Below, piece after piece: positions 34,501-41,739 of a DNA stretch of 64,000 bases (position 1 is the first letter of the stretch; each line of letters opens with the position of its first letter). Under the pieces are notes generated by a model that did no database searches, had not been told where the DNA came from, and worked only from the letters and a program-made list of their open reading frames with translations. Source of the stretch: Senimuribacter intestinalis. Its GTDB lineage: Bacteria > Bacillota > Clostridia > Peptostreptococcales > Anaerovoracaceae. The translations under genes were made by a program, and so were the position numbers. The stretch is from positions 186,001 to 250,000 of the forward strand of contig CALPCJ010000005.1 of assembly GCA_943192975.1 (NCBI GenBank), given 5' to 3'.

Positions 34501-35008
34501 AGTTCTGCTTTGCGAAACCTTGGTATGCGTCCTGTATGGACTCCATGCTGGTTCCCATCTTGTTGGCATTATCAGCCATGTCAGTGATTGCAAGGTCAGC
34601 TATGTCAGCTGCCTTTGCAGTATCGCCTCCCAAGCCTTGAAGCAGGGATGCTGAGAAGCTGGTTACTGTCTCCATGTATTTGTTTGCAGACAGTCCAGCT
34701 GTTTTGTACGCATTATCTGCGTAAGTTTGCACTTTGCCTGCGCTATCTTTAAACAGTGTTTCTACACCACCAACCAGTTGCTCGTAATCACCAAAGCCCG
34801 ACACTGCCGCTTTTGTGATTGCCGCAATGCCTGTAGCTGCTGCGGCTGTGGCTGCAGTCATTGCTTTAACAGTCAAAGTGCCTATTTTTTTAAAGGCTGC
34901 TCCAATCTTACCGCTGGATTTTTCAGCCTTATCTGTCGTTTCGTCAATTTCTTTGTTCGCAAGCGCATTATTTATTGCGATTGTCCCGAACAACTGAAAT
35001 AATTCCAT
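31577..35008 (-). CDS. Tail tape measure protein
   Basis: This 1143-residue protein is the longest phage gene. It has an N-terminal helical region with a TP901-like core (about 60-230), several hydrophobic helices between 290 and 560 with repeated LP..I.....I..N segments, a Lys-rich coiled coil (about 640-900) and a C-terminal part ending in DLGVIY. It sets tail length; at roughly 1.5 Angstrom per residue a tail near 170 nm is expected. Hydrophobic stretches may insert in the host membrane. Confidence 0.92.
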   Translation of the reverse strand: MELFQLFGTIAINNALANKEIDETTDKAEKSSGKIGAAFKKIGTLTVKAMTAATAAAATGIAAITKAAVSGFGDYEQLVGGVETLFKDSAGKVQTYADNAYKTAGLSANKYMETVTSFSASLLQGLGGDTAKAADIADLAITDMADNANKMGTSMESIQDAYQGFAKQNYTMLDNLKLGYGGTQTEMIRLINDSGILKEKIDSLDNVTFDQMILAIHEIQNNLGITGTTALEASTTIQGSIASAKSAWENFLVGLAAGDQDMKQLTQNLGNSILTVGDNLIPRIQTTLESIGTLIETIVPPILQKLPSMLMQILPSLLSSAVSMVKAIGSTLLTALQNNLPQMMQSGANLINKLGEGIKNNLPNLINRALDIILNLTTTLKDNAPQLIQSGLNLIVNLAKGLMDSLPSLIAKVPTIVSNIASIINDNAPKLLATAGKLILTLAKGLIQAIPTLVSNIPKIIKAVVDVLLAFNWLKIGKQIITFLKNGIVGAIGFVKTAGTKVKDTIVNVIKTLPKRLFDLGKQAISKLVSIIKHTANLKSAANAIVTEIAGVIGKLPGKMLSIGKNLVKGLWNGIGNVKDWVLSKIKGFGKSILDGIKSFFGIHSPSTVMEKQVGKNLALGVVSGLEKSKKAVLNASKKNLGKSIANGLVSGIETAKANAKKKSSEISALIIKEAKRRLEAGKTYKKMNLVDEVEYWDAVRKQCKKGSAAKLEADKQYLAAKKKLAKEQKKIEDELVEKAEKRLERYKTYNNLSIADEMAYWDQIRKTAKKGSEARVEADKKYYEAHESYMEQLAEAERTYADAIEAANQKIVDRTKEILSAFSLFDEFKQEVDEENPLTGDKLINNLQSQVDALAEYETNISALKDKIGDTDLFKAIQDMGVNSLQQVKAINSMTEDQLQKYVELYNQRQQQAKDQATEELGSEVLADIEAAMNNYQQTLDSMQTTTKKKFSSISKTIKEKTSAAAEATVETLKTMMDSFKSKTGSMSSTVSEKFSQILNNIKSKMNSAAQSVKNAVQEMQNALSSVDGVQSTDASPKSKNTKKATKTISKHAAGGILTEPTIFGYSPKSGTYHLGGEAGAEAIAPIDVLLGYIRQAVSEQNGELVAVLKAILQAILDKDTKVYLNSKEISKAVNKDLGVIY

Positions 35009-35020
35009 TGGTTTCCTCCC

Positions 35021-35299
35021 TTACAAACTGAAGGATTCCAGTATTGATTGTGAATTTTTTACGGTTGCTTCAATTTCATTCATATCTGCTTCTTCTGGCT
35101 CTGCATCTCCACTACAACTTTTAACAAAATCATCAAACGACATATTGTAAATTTTGTGCAGGTAATACTCCCATTGCGTTTTTTCATTCAGTTCTTCATT
35201 TCTGAATCTGATAAAGTTACAAATGAAGTCGTGCAGTTGTTCCGTTACCAGCATCTGTTGCAGCAGTTCCAAGGGATTGCTATACCGTTGATATAGCAA
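35021..35299 (-). CDS. Tail assembly chaperone, C-terminal (gpT-like) part
   Basis: From a TTG at 35299 there are 92 residues matching the T part of tail chaperones (LLYQRYSNPLELLQ, KTQWEYYLHKIYNMSFDDF). The same frame stays open upstream across the end of the 35323-35745 gene, adding plausible residues VQINDSGRFWD before the TTG. This frame is -1 relative to the upstream gene, so the natural product is probably a frameshift fusion. I find no perfect slippery heptamer; TTTCAAAATTG near 35335 is the best place. Confidence 0.65.
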   Translation of the reverse strand: MLYQRYSNPLELLQQMLVTEQLHDFICNFIRFRNEELNEKTQWEYYLHKIYNMSFDDFVKSCSGDAEPEEADMNEIEATVKNSQSILESFSL

Positions 35300-35322
35300 A
35301 TCCCAGAACCTGCCGCTGTCGT

Positions 35323-35745
35323 TTATTTGAACAATTTTGAAACAACCACGATAAAATCCCTGAATTCCTCTTTCTGGATTACATCAATAACCATTCCCAC
35401 GAACGTATTCATAGGTATGGATTCGATTTGTTTCTTGTCAATTCCAGACAACCGTGCTAAAAATGTGTAAATATCCTTTTCGCATTTTGGCAGGTTGCCC
35501 AGAATGACATTGGCAATATCAAGCGCAACCGTGATTCCGACTGATGTTACCACGTCATCGGTCACTGCTTTGCCTACCATTGCAGATTTAATTGCATCTA
35601 ACTGTACAACACTCTTGAATTCATTAATTCCGATTGTGCTGATAATTTTTGACATCAAAAAAACGTCAGATGCACGTAACTCTCTCAGTGTGTATGCTTT
35701 TTCTTCTTCAGGCTGTGCTGCCTGTAAGTTTGTTGTTGTTTCCAT
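35323..35745 (-). CDS. Tail assembly chaperone, N-terminal (gpG-like) part
   Basis: This 140-residue, mostly helical protein is located between the tube protein and the tape measure, as tail chaperones are. It is thought to coat the tape measure during tail assembly. Its stop (TAA, 35325-35323) is followed after 24 nt by the candidate TTG of the gpT part. RBS is AAAGGA. Confidence 0.75.
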   Translation of the reverse strand: METTTNLQAAQPEEEKAYTLRELRASDVFLMSKIISTIGINEFKSVVQLDAIKSAMVGKAVTDDVVTSVGITVALDIANVILGNLPKCEKDIYTFLARLSGIDKKQIESIPMNTFVGMVIDVIQKEEFRDFIVVVSKLFK

Positions 35746-35760
35746 TGTTCAAAGTCCTTT

Positions 35761-35940
35761 CTATCTCTTTTTTATCTTCTTTGGCTTTGGTACAGGCTCA
35801 TCTTCGATTCTTTTCAAGAAATCTCCTGCACTCTGAATTTCTTCAAAACGTTCTTCACTGCACTGGAAAACAGATCCAGCGCAGTGATATGAATTATCCG
35901 TTTTATCCCTGAAATCACTTGCAACTAAACACTTAAGCAT
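35761..35940 (-). CDS. Small hypothetical phage protein
   Basis: Starting at the ATG 35940 (AGGTGAT upstream) it encodes 59 residues, MLKCLVASDFRDKTDN onward, ending in a Lys-rich tail. Small proteins with this beginning are frequent between tube and chaperone genes of Clostridial phages. Function unknown. Confidence 0.65.
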   Translation of the reverse strand: MLKCLVASDFRDKTDNSYHCAGSVFQCSEERFEEIQSAGDFLKRIEDEPVPKPKKIKKR

Positions 35941-35952
35941 AATAATCACCTA

Positions 35953-36552
35953 TTACACAGTAGGGGTATTCTTTGCCATGTAGATATGGTACGGCAGTGT
36001 GTCTGTCATGCCCTCAGATAGGTCTGCATAGCACTCAAACGTAGCCGGGAAAACAGAATTTTCCTTGTTCTTCCCCTCTGCTTCTAGTCCGCTTGTGCAC
36101 AGTGCATAATCAAAAATAATTACAATCGGTCTTCCATCCGTCATAAAACCGACGAAGCCGAAGTTTTCGATGTAATTTTCTTCATCGATATGCGCTTTGG
36201 ACTCAATCAGATCAAAACGTTCATCTTCGCTTGTGCCTGTCTTGCCGATGATTGTTGATTTAATCCAATCTGAGGACATTTCAACCATGTTAGTTTCAAT
36301 GCTCGCTGTTTCGCCAATCTTGTGGGCAAGTCCTTTTGCTTTTACCAGTACGCCATCCACTTCAACGTCTAAAATCTCTGGGGCAATAGACAGCTTAGTG
36401 CCGCCAGAAGTAGCACCTAAAATTTCACCGCTCCATTTTGATGTGGTACTGCTATACACCAAGTTTTTATACAGCGTTCCCGCTCCAAGCCAGATATTTT
36501 TCGGCGTATCAGCAGTAACACCAGAAACCTTGAATTCACTCCAATCTGCCAT
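35953..36552 (-). CDS. Major tail tube protein
   Basis: This 199-residue protein at the tube position opens MADWSEFKVSGVTADTPKNI and has a beta-rich core with the strand pattern LSIAPEILDVEVDGV. It should form stacked hexameric rings around the tape measure. Strong AAGGTGA site before the start. Confidence 0.78.
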   Translation of the reverse strand: MADWSEFKVSGVTADTPKNIWLGAGTLYKNLVYSSTTSKWSGEILGATSGGTKLSIAPEILDVEVDGVLVKAKGLAHKIGETASIETNMVEMSSDWIKSTIIGKTGTSEDERFDLIESKAHIDEENYIENFGFVGFMTDGRPIVIIFDYALCTSGLEAEGKNKENSVFPATFECYADLSEGMTDTLPYHIYMAKNTPTV

Positions 36553-36933
36553 TTAGTTCACCTTCCATTCTTTAATTGTTAAATTAATATCAATCCGTTT
36601 CAATTGCGCATCGTCTGTCGGTATCAGCAGACTGTTTGCATAAAAAATAGCCACCGCTGATCCATTATCAGCAATGACCGTTTTCCCCGATATTCGGTTA
36701 AAATATTTTTCTATTTTTGATTTTGCCATCTCTAAGTCCGACCAACTGCCACGAGTAAAGCCCGATAGAATAAATGTGCATTCCTGCTTTCCGTCCTCTG
36801 TCATAGATTCAGTTTCCTGATACTCTCCGACAAAGTAAGGATAGACGGGTTTACCTTTCCACTCCATCAATGCATAACTTAAGCCGCATGCAGTCATGCC
36901 ATCAGAAACAGCCATCAATACTGCACTTGTCAT
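36553..36933 (-). CDS. Tail terminator / tail completion protein
   Basis: 126 residues, located between the gp10-like protein and the tube, the usual place of the tail terminator that caps the tube end. The sequence has a mixed alpha/beta layout with WSDLEMAKSKIEKYFN. Assignment rests mainly on order. Confidence 0.6.
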   Translation of the reverse strand: MTSAVLMAVSDGMTACGLSYALMEWKGKPVYPYFVGEYQETESMTEDGKQECTFILSGFTRGSWSDLEMAKSKIEKYFNRISGKTVIADNGSAVAIFYANSLLIPTDDAQLKRIDINLTIKEWKVN

Positions 36934-37344
36934 TTAATCAAGTCCTTTCAAAACCTGTTCAGCACGTCTGATCAGTTTATCTTTGTTAGCCGTAAAGGCA
37001 TTATGCAGACATCGTTTTGGCGGTTTGCCCCGTGTAAAGTGCCAATCACCCTTAGCGTCCTCATATGCCCAACCGCCTTTTCTACCATCACCGTTTAGAG
37101 CATGTTCACCAGTACCAAATTCTGTCCAGATCGCATTTTCAAGCGGGCTGCCGATGGTGCATTTCTTGCCGCCGCTGTCAACTTCATAATTCCACGAATT
37201 TTTCAGCTGACCAGTGTCCACAGGCGTTCTTCTGACAGTCTGCGCCACCATTTCACCGCCTGCTTCTTCCAGATACTTTTTCACGGCATCTTCAATTGCA
37301 GATTCGACCTGTACGCTGAAATCTTTAAAGGTCACATTTGACAT
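36934..37344 (-). CDS. HK97 gp10-like head-tail joining protein
   Basis: 136 residues with the family's central TPVDTGQLKNSW and IWTEFGTG motifs and a C-terminal AFTANKDKLIRR helix. Such proteins are needed for joining heads and tails. AGGAGGT precedes the ATG. Confidence 0.85.
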   Translation of the reverse strand: MSNVTFKDFSVQVESAIEDAVKKYLEEAGGEMVAQTVRRTPVDTGQLKNSWNYEVDSGGKKCTIGSPLENAIWTEFGTGEHALNGDGRKGGWAYEDAKGDWHFTRGKPPKRCLHNAFTANKDKLIRRAEQVLKGLD

Positions 37345-37345
37345 A

Positions 37346-37684
37346 TTACTGACCTCCTGTATACTTCAAATAGAATTCAAGCTGTCGATTCATTTCCATC
37401 GGGTTATCAATCAGCATGATATCGTATCGCTTTCCATCAATCACGGCTCTGCTACTTTCAGCTGTGATGTTTTCTGCCAGCCGTACATAATCCGCAAGGA
37501 AAATGTGCGTACTCTCCTGAATCTTTGCGCTGTAGGTCTGATACTTACTATCTCCTCCTGCAAGGTCAAGCCAGCCTGTGATTTCTTGCACCGTTCCCCA
37601 TGATTCCACCTGTTCGCCTATGGCATTTCTGGTGATGATGCTAGTTTGAAGCTGCATTGTCTTGTTGCCGTCAATTCCATTCAT
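37346..37684 (-). CDS. Head closure (head-tail stopper) protein
   Basis: 112 residues with the pattern of the phage head-tail joining family: short beta-barrel ending in RYDIMLIDNPMEMNRQLEFYLK. It should plug the connector after DNA packaging. Order supports the call. Confidence 0.72.
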   Translation of the reverse strand: MNGIDGNKTMQLQTSIITRNAIGEQVESWGTVQEITGWLDLAGGDSKYQTYSAKIQESTHIFLADYVRLAENITAESSRAVIDGKRYDIMLIDNPMEMNRQLEFYLKYTGGQ

Positions 37685-37694
37685 GTTGCACCTC

Positions 37695-38255
37695 CTAGAA
37701 TCTGGCTTTCATATAGTTGTTCAGGAATGCTACATGCTTCTTTGGCACGCCAAAATCAGCAGCTATATCAGCTTCTGTGGCATCTGTTGCATAAGTAACG
37801 CTGTGTCTTGATAGGGTTTCTGATTGAACAGGCTTCTGGCTCTTGTCACCCGCTGCAGCCGCTTCATTTCGCAACTGCCACCTCAATACGTTGACCGCAC
37901 CCAGCTTCACATCTTCAGGGTATTCAACCTTTGTAACCAGTACGAAATCTTCATCCGCCCAGTCACCATCTGTCTGAAATGTCAAGTCATTAGTTTCTGT
38001 TACCACCGCAAGGCAATCACTTTGCAGGTCAGAGTCAGACACCATGATGGTATCGCCAACGTCAAACGGGATCAGACTTTCTGACATGAAAACACCTGCT
38101 CTAATATCCGCCGTAACCCTAAATCCACGTTTCTGAAAGTTATTGTTGGTGTACCGCCTGATGGTCAACTCCAATGCTTTCAATCTGCCTGTCAGTATTG
38201 CTTCCGTTTCATCAGTCTTGAGGTATTCACGTAGTTCTTTAACCGTCATCAACAT
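37695..38255 (-). CDS. Head-tail connector (gp6-like adaptor)
   Basis: 186 residues; an N-terminal TVKELREYLKTDETEAILTG segment, beta-rich middle and C-terminal helix. The place right after the capsid genes and before the stopper is that of the adaptor which binds the portal ring. Confidence 0.7.
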   Translation of the reverse strand: MLMTVKELREYLKTDETEAILTGRLKALELTIRRYTNNNFQKRGFRVTADIRAGVFMSESLIPFDVGDTIMVSDSDLQSDCLAVVTETNDLTFQTDGDWADEDFVLVTKVEYPEDVKLGAVNVLRWQLRNEAAAAGDKSQKPVQSETLSRHSVTYATDATEADIAADFGVPKKHVAFLNNYMKARF

Positions 38256-38266
38256 ACGATCACCGC

Positions 38267-38545
38267 CTATTTAGCAGCGTTTCTGATTACAGCAATAATA
38301 TCTGCTTTTTTTGTGAATTCGCCCAAGTCAATTTCATTTTCTTCTGCATACGCTTTCAGTTCTGCAACTGTCATGGAAGCAAGTGGATCTGCTTCTGCTA
38401 CAGAATATCCTTCGTGCGTTCTAAACCATTCAACCAGTGGGCATTCATCAATTACAGCCTGACCGTTTGCAAACTGAACACCGCCTGCATCAATCCCGCA
38501 GAATGACGGATTAGACTCAACTTTTACAATATATTTCTTAGCCAT
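38267..38545 (-). CDS. Small head protein with SAP/HeH-like domain
   Basis: Start at ATG 38545 (AAGGGTG upstream) gives 92 residues. The C-terminal MTVAELKAYAEENEIDLG with a following helix is the HeH/SAP or Rho-N type helix-extension-helix that binds nucleic acid. Such proteins are common immediately after the major capsid protein; they may touch packaged DNA or bind the capsid. Confidence 0.68.
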   Translation of the reverse strand: MAKKYIVKVESNPSFCGIDAGGVQFANGQAVIDECPLVEWFRTHEGYSVAEADPLASMTVAELKAYAEENEIDLGEFTKKADIIAVIRNAAK

Positions 38546-38604
38546 TTTATTCACCCTTTCCCAAAATAAGGTGTGGCAGTCTGAGCCGCCACACTTAAAA
38601 TTTA

Positions 38605-39606
38605 CTAAGCAATCTTGATATTCCTTAAAACACCAGCATGCTGTGTGTTCTTCAGTACAGTTGCGGCTACCATTTCAACTTCGCCGTCTTTTACTGCTCC
38701 CGGCTGATTAAAATCAGGGATATACTGGCTGATTGCGCTGTTACCCGTCAGGGATGCTGCATGGAAACCGTCATTCACGTCAAATCTTACGGCATAAATG
38801 TCAGTCAAGCCAGTTGTTTCTGCGGTATCAGTAGTTTTTACTTTTCTACTGATACCAGCTTTCACAACGCTATTTGCAGTTACAGCAGAAGATGCGACAG
38901 TATAGTGGTTGCCTAAGTCCATGAATCTTACGCCATCCATAGATACAACCTTCTTGCCGAATGCTTCTTCAGATTCAGTCTTATAGCCAAGGATTCTCGC
39001 CATAGTCTGCACCTTGGAAATCATGCTAGCGTTCATCAGCAACGCATCTGCCTGTGTGTTTTTAATCAGCAACTGAAGCTGTTCATATAGCATATCTGCA
39101 TTGTTCTTAAGATTTGACATGGTTGAAATGTCGATTGCAGCATCAGTGCCGAACTCTGTCGAAGTACCCGCAAGCATCTTGTCAAGACCGTCAAATTCAT
39201 CGGTATTGGTTGTTGCGTTACCATTAATCAGCGTGTAATGGAACAGGGAAATGGCAGCCAGAATCTTTTCCCGCATCTGGAATGCCATGTTGTTATATTT
39301 GCCTTCAGCCTGTTTCAGCACTCTGTCCATAGAGAACTTGCCACCGAAGATCTTCAGATCCGCAGATTTCTTGTCCAGAGTTGCTTCACTTGCAGTATAT
39401 TCACTGTTCAGCGCACGGAATGTCGCTGTAGAAGGCAGCTTCTTCTGCATATAAGTATATGTCAGGGTGCTGCCGCCCTGTGGAGATACGCAGTTATCAA
39501 ACTGCAGCAACTGCAGGATTTCAGATTCGCGCAGAAAGATATCTACAACCTGCTGCGCTACTTTGTCAGACATGCCTGCTTTCATATCAGATAATGTCAT
39601 TGCCAT
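38605..39606 (-). CDS. Major capsid protein
   Basis: 333 residues at the capsid position, after the scaffold. It begins MAMTLSDMKAGMSDKVAQQV and shows HK97-fold features: a long N-terminal arm and a spine helix near 170-190 with ALLMNASMISKVQTMARILG. A typical capsid C-terminus follows. No protease gene is seen, consistent with a separate, uncleaved scaffold. GGTGAAAAACT precedes the ATG. Confidence 0.85.
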   Translation of the reverse strand: MAMTLSDMKAGMSDKVAQQVVDIFLRESEILQLLQFDNCVSPQGGSTLTYTYMQKKLPSTATFRALNSEYTASEATLDKKSADLKIFGGKFSMDRVLKQAEGKYNNMAFQMREKILAAISLFHYTLINGNATTNTDEFDGLDKMLAGTSTEFGTDAAIDISTMSNLKNNADMLYEQLQLLIKNTQADALLMNASMISKVQTMARILGYKTESEEAFGKKVVSMDGVRFMDLGNHYTVASSAVTANSVVKAGISRKVKTTDTAETTGLTDIYAVRFDVNDGFHAASLTGNSAISQYIPDFNQPGAVKDGEVEMVAATVLKNTQHAGVLRNIKIA

Positions 39607-39629
39607 AGTTTTTCACCTTTTACCTTTCT

Positions 39630-40256
39630 TTAATCATCATTATTGCCTTCATATTGGAGCCTCAGCGCCTCTTCTAGGCTCTTCGGCTCTACCTTCGTGT
39701 CAGGGTCACCATCAGGTAACTTCTTCGGGTCAACCACTTTTTTACGACCAGCTTCAAACATATTTGGGAACTGTGTTTTCAGTCCTTCCAGATGTGAATC
39801 CCAACCTTTGATGGTGTCATTTTCATCAAGTTCTAAGGTTTCTCCCTTTTCTTTCAGCTTTTCATTTAGCTTGAATGTCAGATAGTCTACATCAACCGCC
39901 TTTTCAGACAGCAGTGCAACTTTAATTGCAGATTTTAGCTTTGTTTCCTGCAACTGTTCCTGTAGCTTCTGATTATCTGCTTCATAATTTGCAATTTTGC
40001 CTTGCAGGTCTTCATTACCTTTTGTGTCTTTCTTCAGCTTTGCAATCAAATCATTAGCAGAAGTCAACTCCGTGTCTTTGCCATCAAGTGCTGCCTGAAG
40101 TGCATCAAATTTCAGCTTGCTGACGTATTCGCCGCTGTTCAGGTTAGCAATCTTAATTTCCTTGCCTTTGTTGGCTTCACTGCCATTATAGGCATTGATG
40201 GCATTTTCAATCTGTTTAAAAAGTTCCTCACCTAAGATTTCTTTTAAAAATTCCAT
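39630..40256 (-). CDS. Capsid scaffolding protein (GP20-like)
   Basis: I set the start at ATG 40256 (AAAGGAAAG upstream), giving 208 residues. The protein is a highly charged coiled coil (about 45-115) followed by an acidic-basic C-terminus, as in phage minor structural protein GP20/scaffold families. It guides procapsid assembly and leaves before DNA packaging. Confidence 0.8.
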   Translation of the reverse strand: MEFLKEILGEELFKQIENAINAYNGSEANKGKEIKIANLNSGEYVSKLKFDALQAALDGKDTELTSANDLIAKLKKDTKGNEDLQGKIANYEADNQKLQEQLQETKLKSAIKVALLSEKAVDVDYLTFKLNEKLKEKGETLELDENDTIKGWDSHLEGLKTQFPNMFEAGRKKVVDPKKLPDGDPDTKVEPKSLEEALRLQYEGNNDD

Positions 40257-40382
40257 TACTTTCCTTTCTTTGCCGCCGTTTTTATATCTGGTGCCTTCCA
40301 GTGGCAAGATGCTTTTTATATGCCTGCATCAAGGCATAATACAGAAGCTTTTATATGCCATCACTGCATTTGGGCGCAATAA

Positions 40383-40405
40383 AAAACCATGCTACTGCAT
40401 GGCAT
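40383..40405 (-). terminator. Terminator after the endolysin gene
   Basis: On the minus strand GCCATGC-agta-GCATGGTTTTTT. It separates the lysis genes from the scaffold gene. Confidence 0.75.
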
Positions 40406-40410
40406 CTAAC

Positions 40411-40995
40411 TTATTCATGATTTTCTGCATATCTAATCAGGGCTTTAGCAATCGCCTGACCATATGCTTGTAACTCTTTGTCTGTGTCGAATCCTTTACG
40501 GTCAACAACGTTGTCAACAAATCCGCATTCCACCAGTACTGAAACGCCCTTTGCTGGGGTGTTGATAAAATACAGGTCGTTGCTATATTTCACGCCACGG
40601 CTGTTCTGCCCAATCTTTTTCAAATTGGAAAGAATACTGCTTCCCAATTCCGCTCCCAGTGTCTTGCGCTCACCTGATTTGTTTGTTACCCAGACTTCTG
40701 CACCATCTCCGCCGCCCGCATTGAAATGGATATCTACGCTGACAGTGCGGTAATCATTCTGCAAACTTCTAATCTGCTCTGCTTGATGCGCAAGCGTGTA
40801 ACCACTTACTAATCTTTCCTTGTAAGTCACACGCCAGCTTCGTTTTTGTTTTGGCTGCTTCAGCAGATAGTCGTAACAAGCCTTTGTTACTTTTCTGGCC
40901 AATTCTAATTCTATAAACCTACCGCTTGCCGCACCTTTATCAGATCCGCTACCGTGCCCATGCGACAGGTAAAAGATAATTGGTTTCTTTGCCAT
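40411..40995 (-). CDS. Endolysin: N-acetylmuramoyl-L-alanine amidase (Amidase_3)
   Basis: This 194-residue single-domain zinc amidase cuts the bond between muramic acid and the peptide stem. Zinc ligands fit HGHGSGSDKG (near 13), ELELAR (Glu near 30) and VDIHFNAGG (His near 88), and the catalytic Glu lies in VLVECGFVDN (near 155). There is no signal peptide or separate wall-binding domain, so release depends on the holin upstream. It sits inside the head gene region, which is unusual. Confidence 0.9.
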   Translation of the reverse strand: MAKKPIIFYLSHGHGSGSDKGAASGRFIELELARKVTKACYDYLLKQPKQKRSWRVTYKERLVSGYTLAHQAEQIRSLQNDYRTVSVDIHFNAGGGDGAEVWVTNKSGERKTLGAELGSSILSNLKKIGQNSRGVKYSNDLYFINTPAKGVSVLVECGFVDNVVDRKGFDTDKELQAYGQAIAKALIRYAENHE

Positions 40996-41006
40996 ATTGC
41001 ACCTCC

Positions 41007-41324
41007 TTAAAAAATCCTATCCTGGATCTCTTCCCTGAGTTCTTTCATCTTTTCCACGCCGTTACCGTCGATAAAGTGATTCAAAAGTGCCAGATTGACT
41101 CTCATGTTTTCCTTTGCCATTTCTTTAATATCAGCAATAGCCTGTTTGTCATTGCCTAAAAAAGAATCATGAGCATCAAGCCTTTTTTCACACTCTGATA
41201 TACGCTCTACTAATCGTTTGAATGGGGAACACATTTGCATAATCACTTTAACGCCACCAGCAATAACGGCCAACGCTCCGAAAAGCGCCAGAATCGTTGA
41301 AATCGTTACCTGAACTTCATTCAT
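41007..41324 (-). CDS. Membrane protein of the lysis cassette (holin-associated, XhlA-like)
   Basis: 105 residues with one N-terminal membrane helix (ISTILALFGALAVIAGGVKVI) and a charged coiled-coil tail. The layout resembles XhlA-type lysis proteins or spanin-like adaptors, but membrane topology would be N-out. It overlaps the holin stop and precedes the endolysin. Confidence 0.6.
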   Translation of the reverse strand: MNEVQVTISTILALFGALAVIAGGVKVIMQMCSPFKRLVERISECEKRLDAHDSFLGNDKQAIADIKEMAKENMRVNLALLNHFIDGNGVEKMKELREEIQDRIF

Positions 41325-41521
41325 TACGATTCCTCGCTTTCAACTTCTGGCAATCCCGTCAAACTGGTAAGCAACGACAAAATACCCGCAAGCACCGCAG
41401 CACTTGCAACTGTCAGCCAGCCGACTTCTTCTAAAACCACGCTGGTTCCAACCATCGCCACAGCCGTCTGAGCCATTGTTTTTACGGCTCTAATACTTGC
41501 TGCCTTAATCCATCTTTTCAT
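41324..41521 (-). CDS. Holin (r1t-like)
   Basis: 65 residues: a basic start, two hydrophobic stretches (MAQTAVAMVGTSVV and LTVASAAVLAGILSLLTSL) and an acidic C-terminus, as in small r1t-family holins. It should form membrane pores that release the amidase. GAGGTGAAAGC precedes the ATG. Confidence 0.78.
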   Translation of the reverse strand: MKRWIKAASIRAVKTMAQTAVAMVGTSVVLEEVGWLTVASAAVLAGILSLLTSLTGLPEVESEES

Positions 41522-41544
41522 GCTTTCACCTCTTTCTTTGCACT

Positions 41545-41577
41545 AAAAAAGCACCCTGCATTCATTCTGCAAAGTGC
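41545..41577 (-). terminator. Terminator ahead of the lysis cassette
   Basis: On the minus strand GAGCAC-TTTGCA-(n7)-TGCAGG-GTGCTTTTTT. Probably partial, since no strong promoter follows before the holin. Confidence 0.6.
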
Positions 41578-41580
41578 TCT

Positions 41581-41739
41581 TTATTCTTCAACGATTTCAA
41601 ACTCATCAACAGGATATAAATAATCTTCATCCGTTTCATCTATAACCCTAAAGCATTCATGTTCCTGTCCAAGGCATTCATAAACTTTCCCATTTATCAA
41701 TTCCATAGGATCACTTTTTCCTATATATTTAATCCTCAT
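41581..41739 (-). CDS. Small conserved phage protein (52 residues)
   Basis: The ATG at 41739 has AGAGGT six bases upstream and overlaps the stop of the minor head gene. The protein begins MRIKYIGKSDPMELINGKVY and ends DEDYLYPVDEFEIVEE, a compact beta pattern seen in many small phage proteins of unknown function (SH3-like by appearance). Confidence 0.75.
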   Translation of the reverse strand: MRIKYIGKSDPMELINGKVYECLGQEHECFRVIDETDEDYLYPVDEFEIVEE

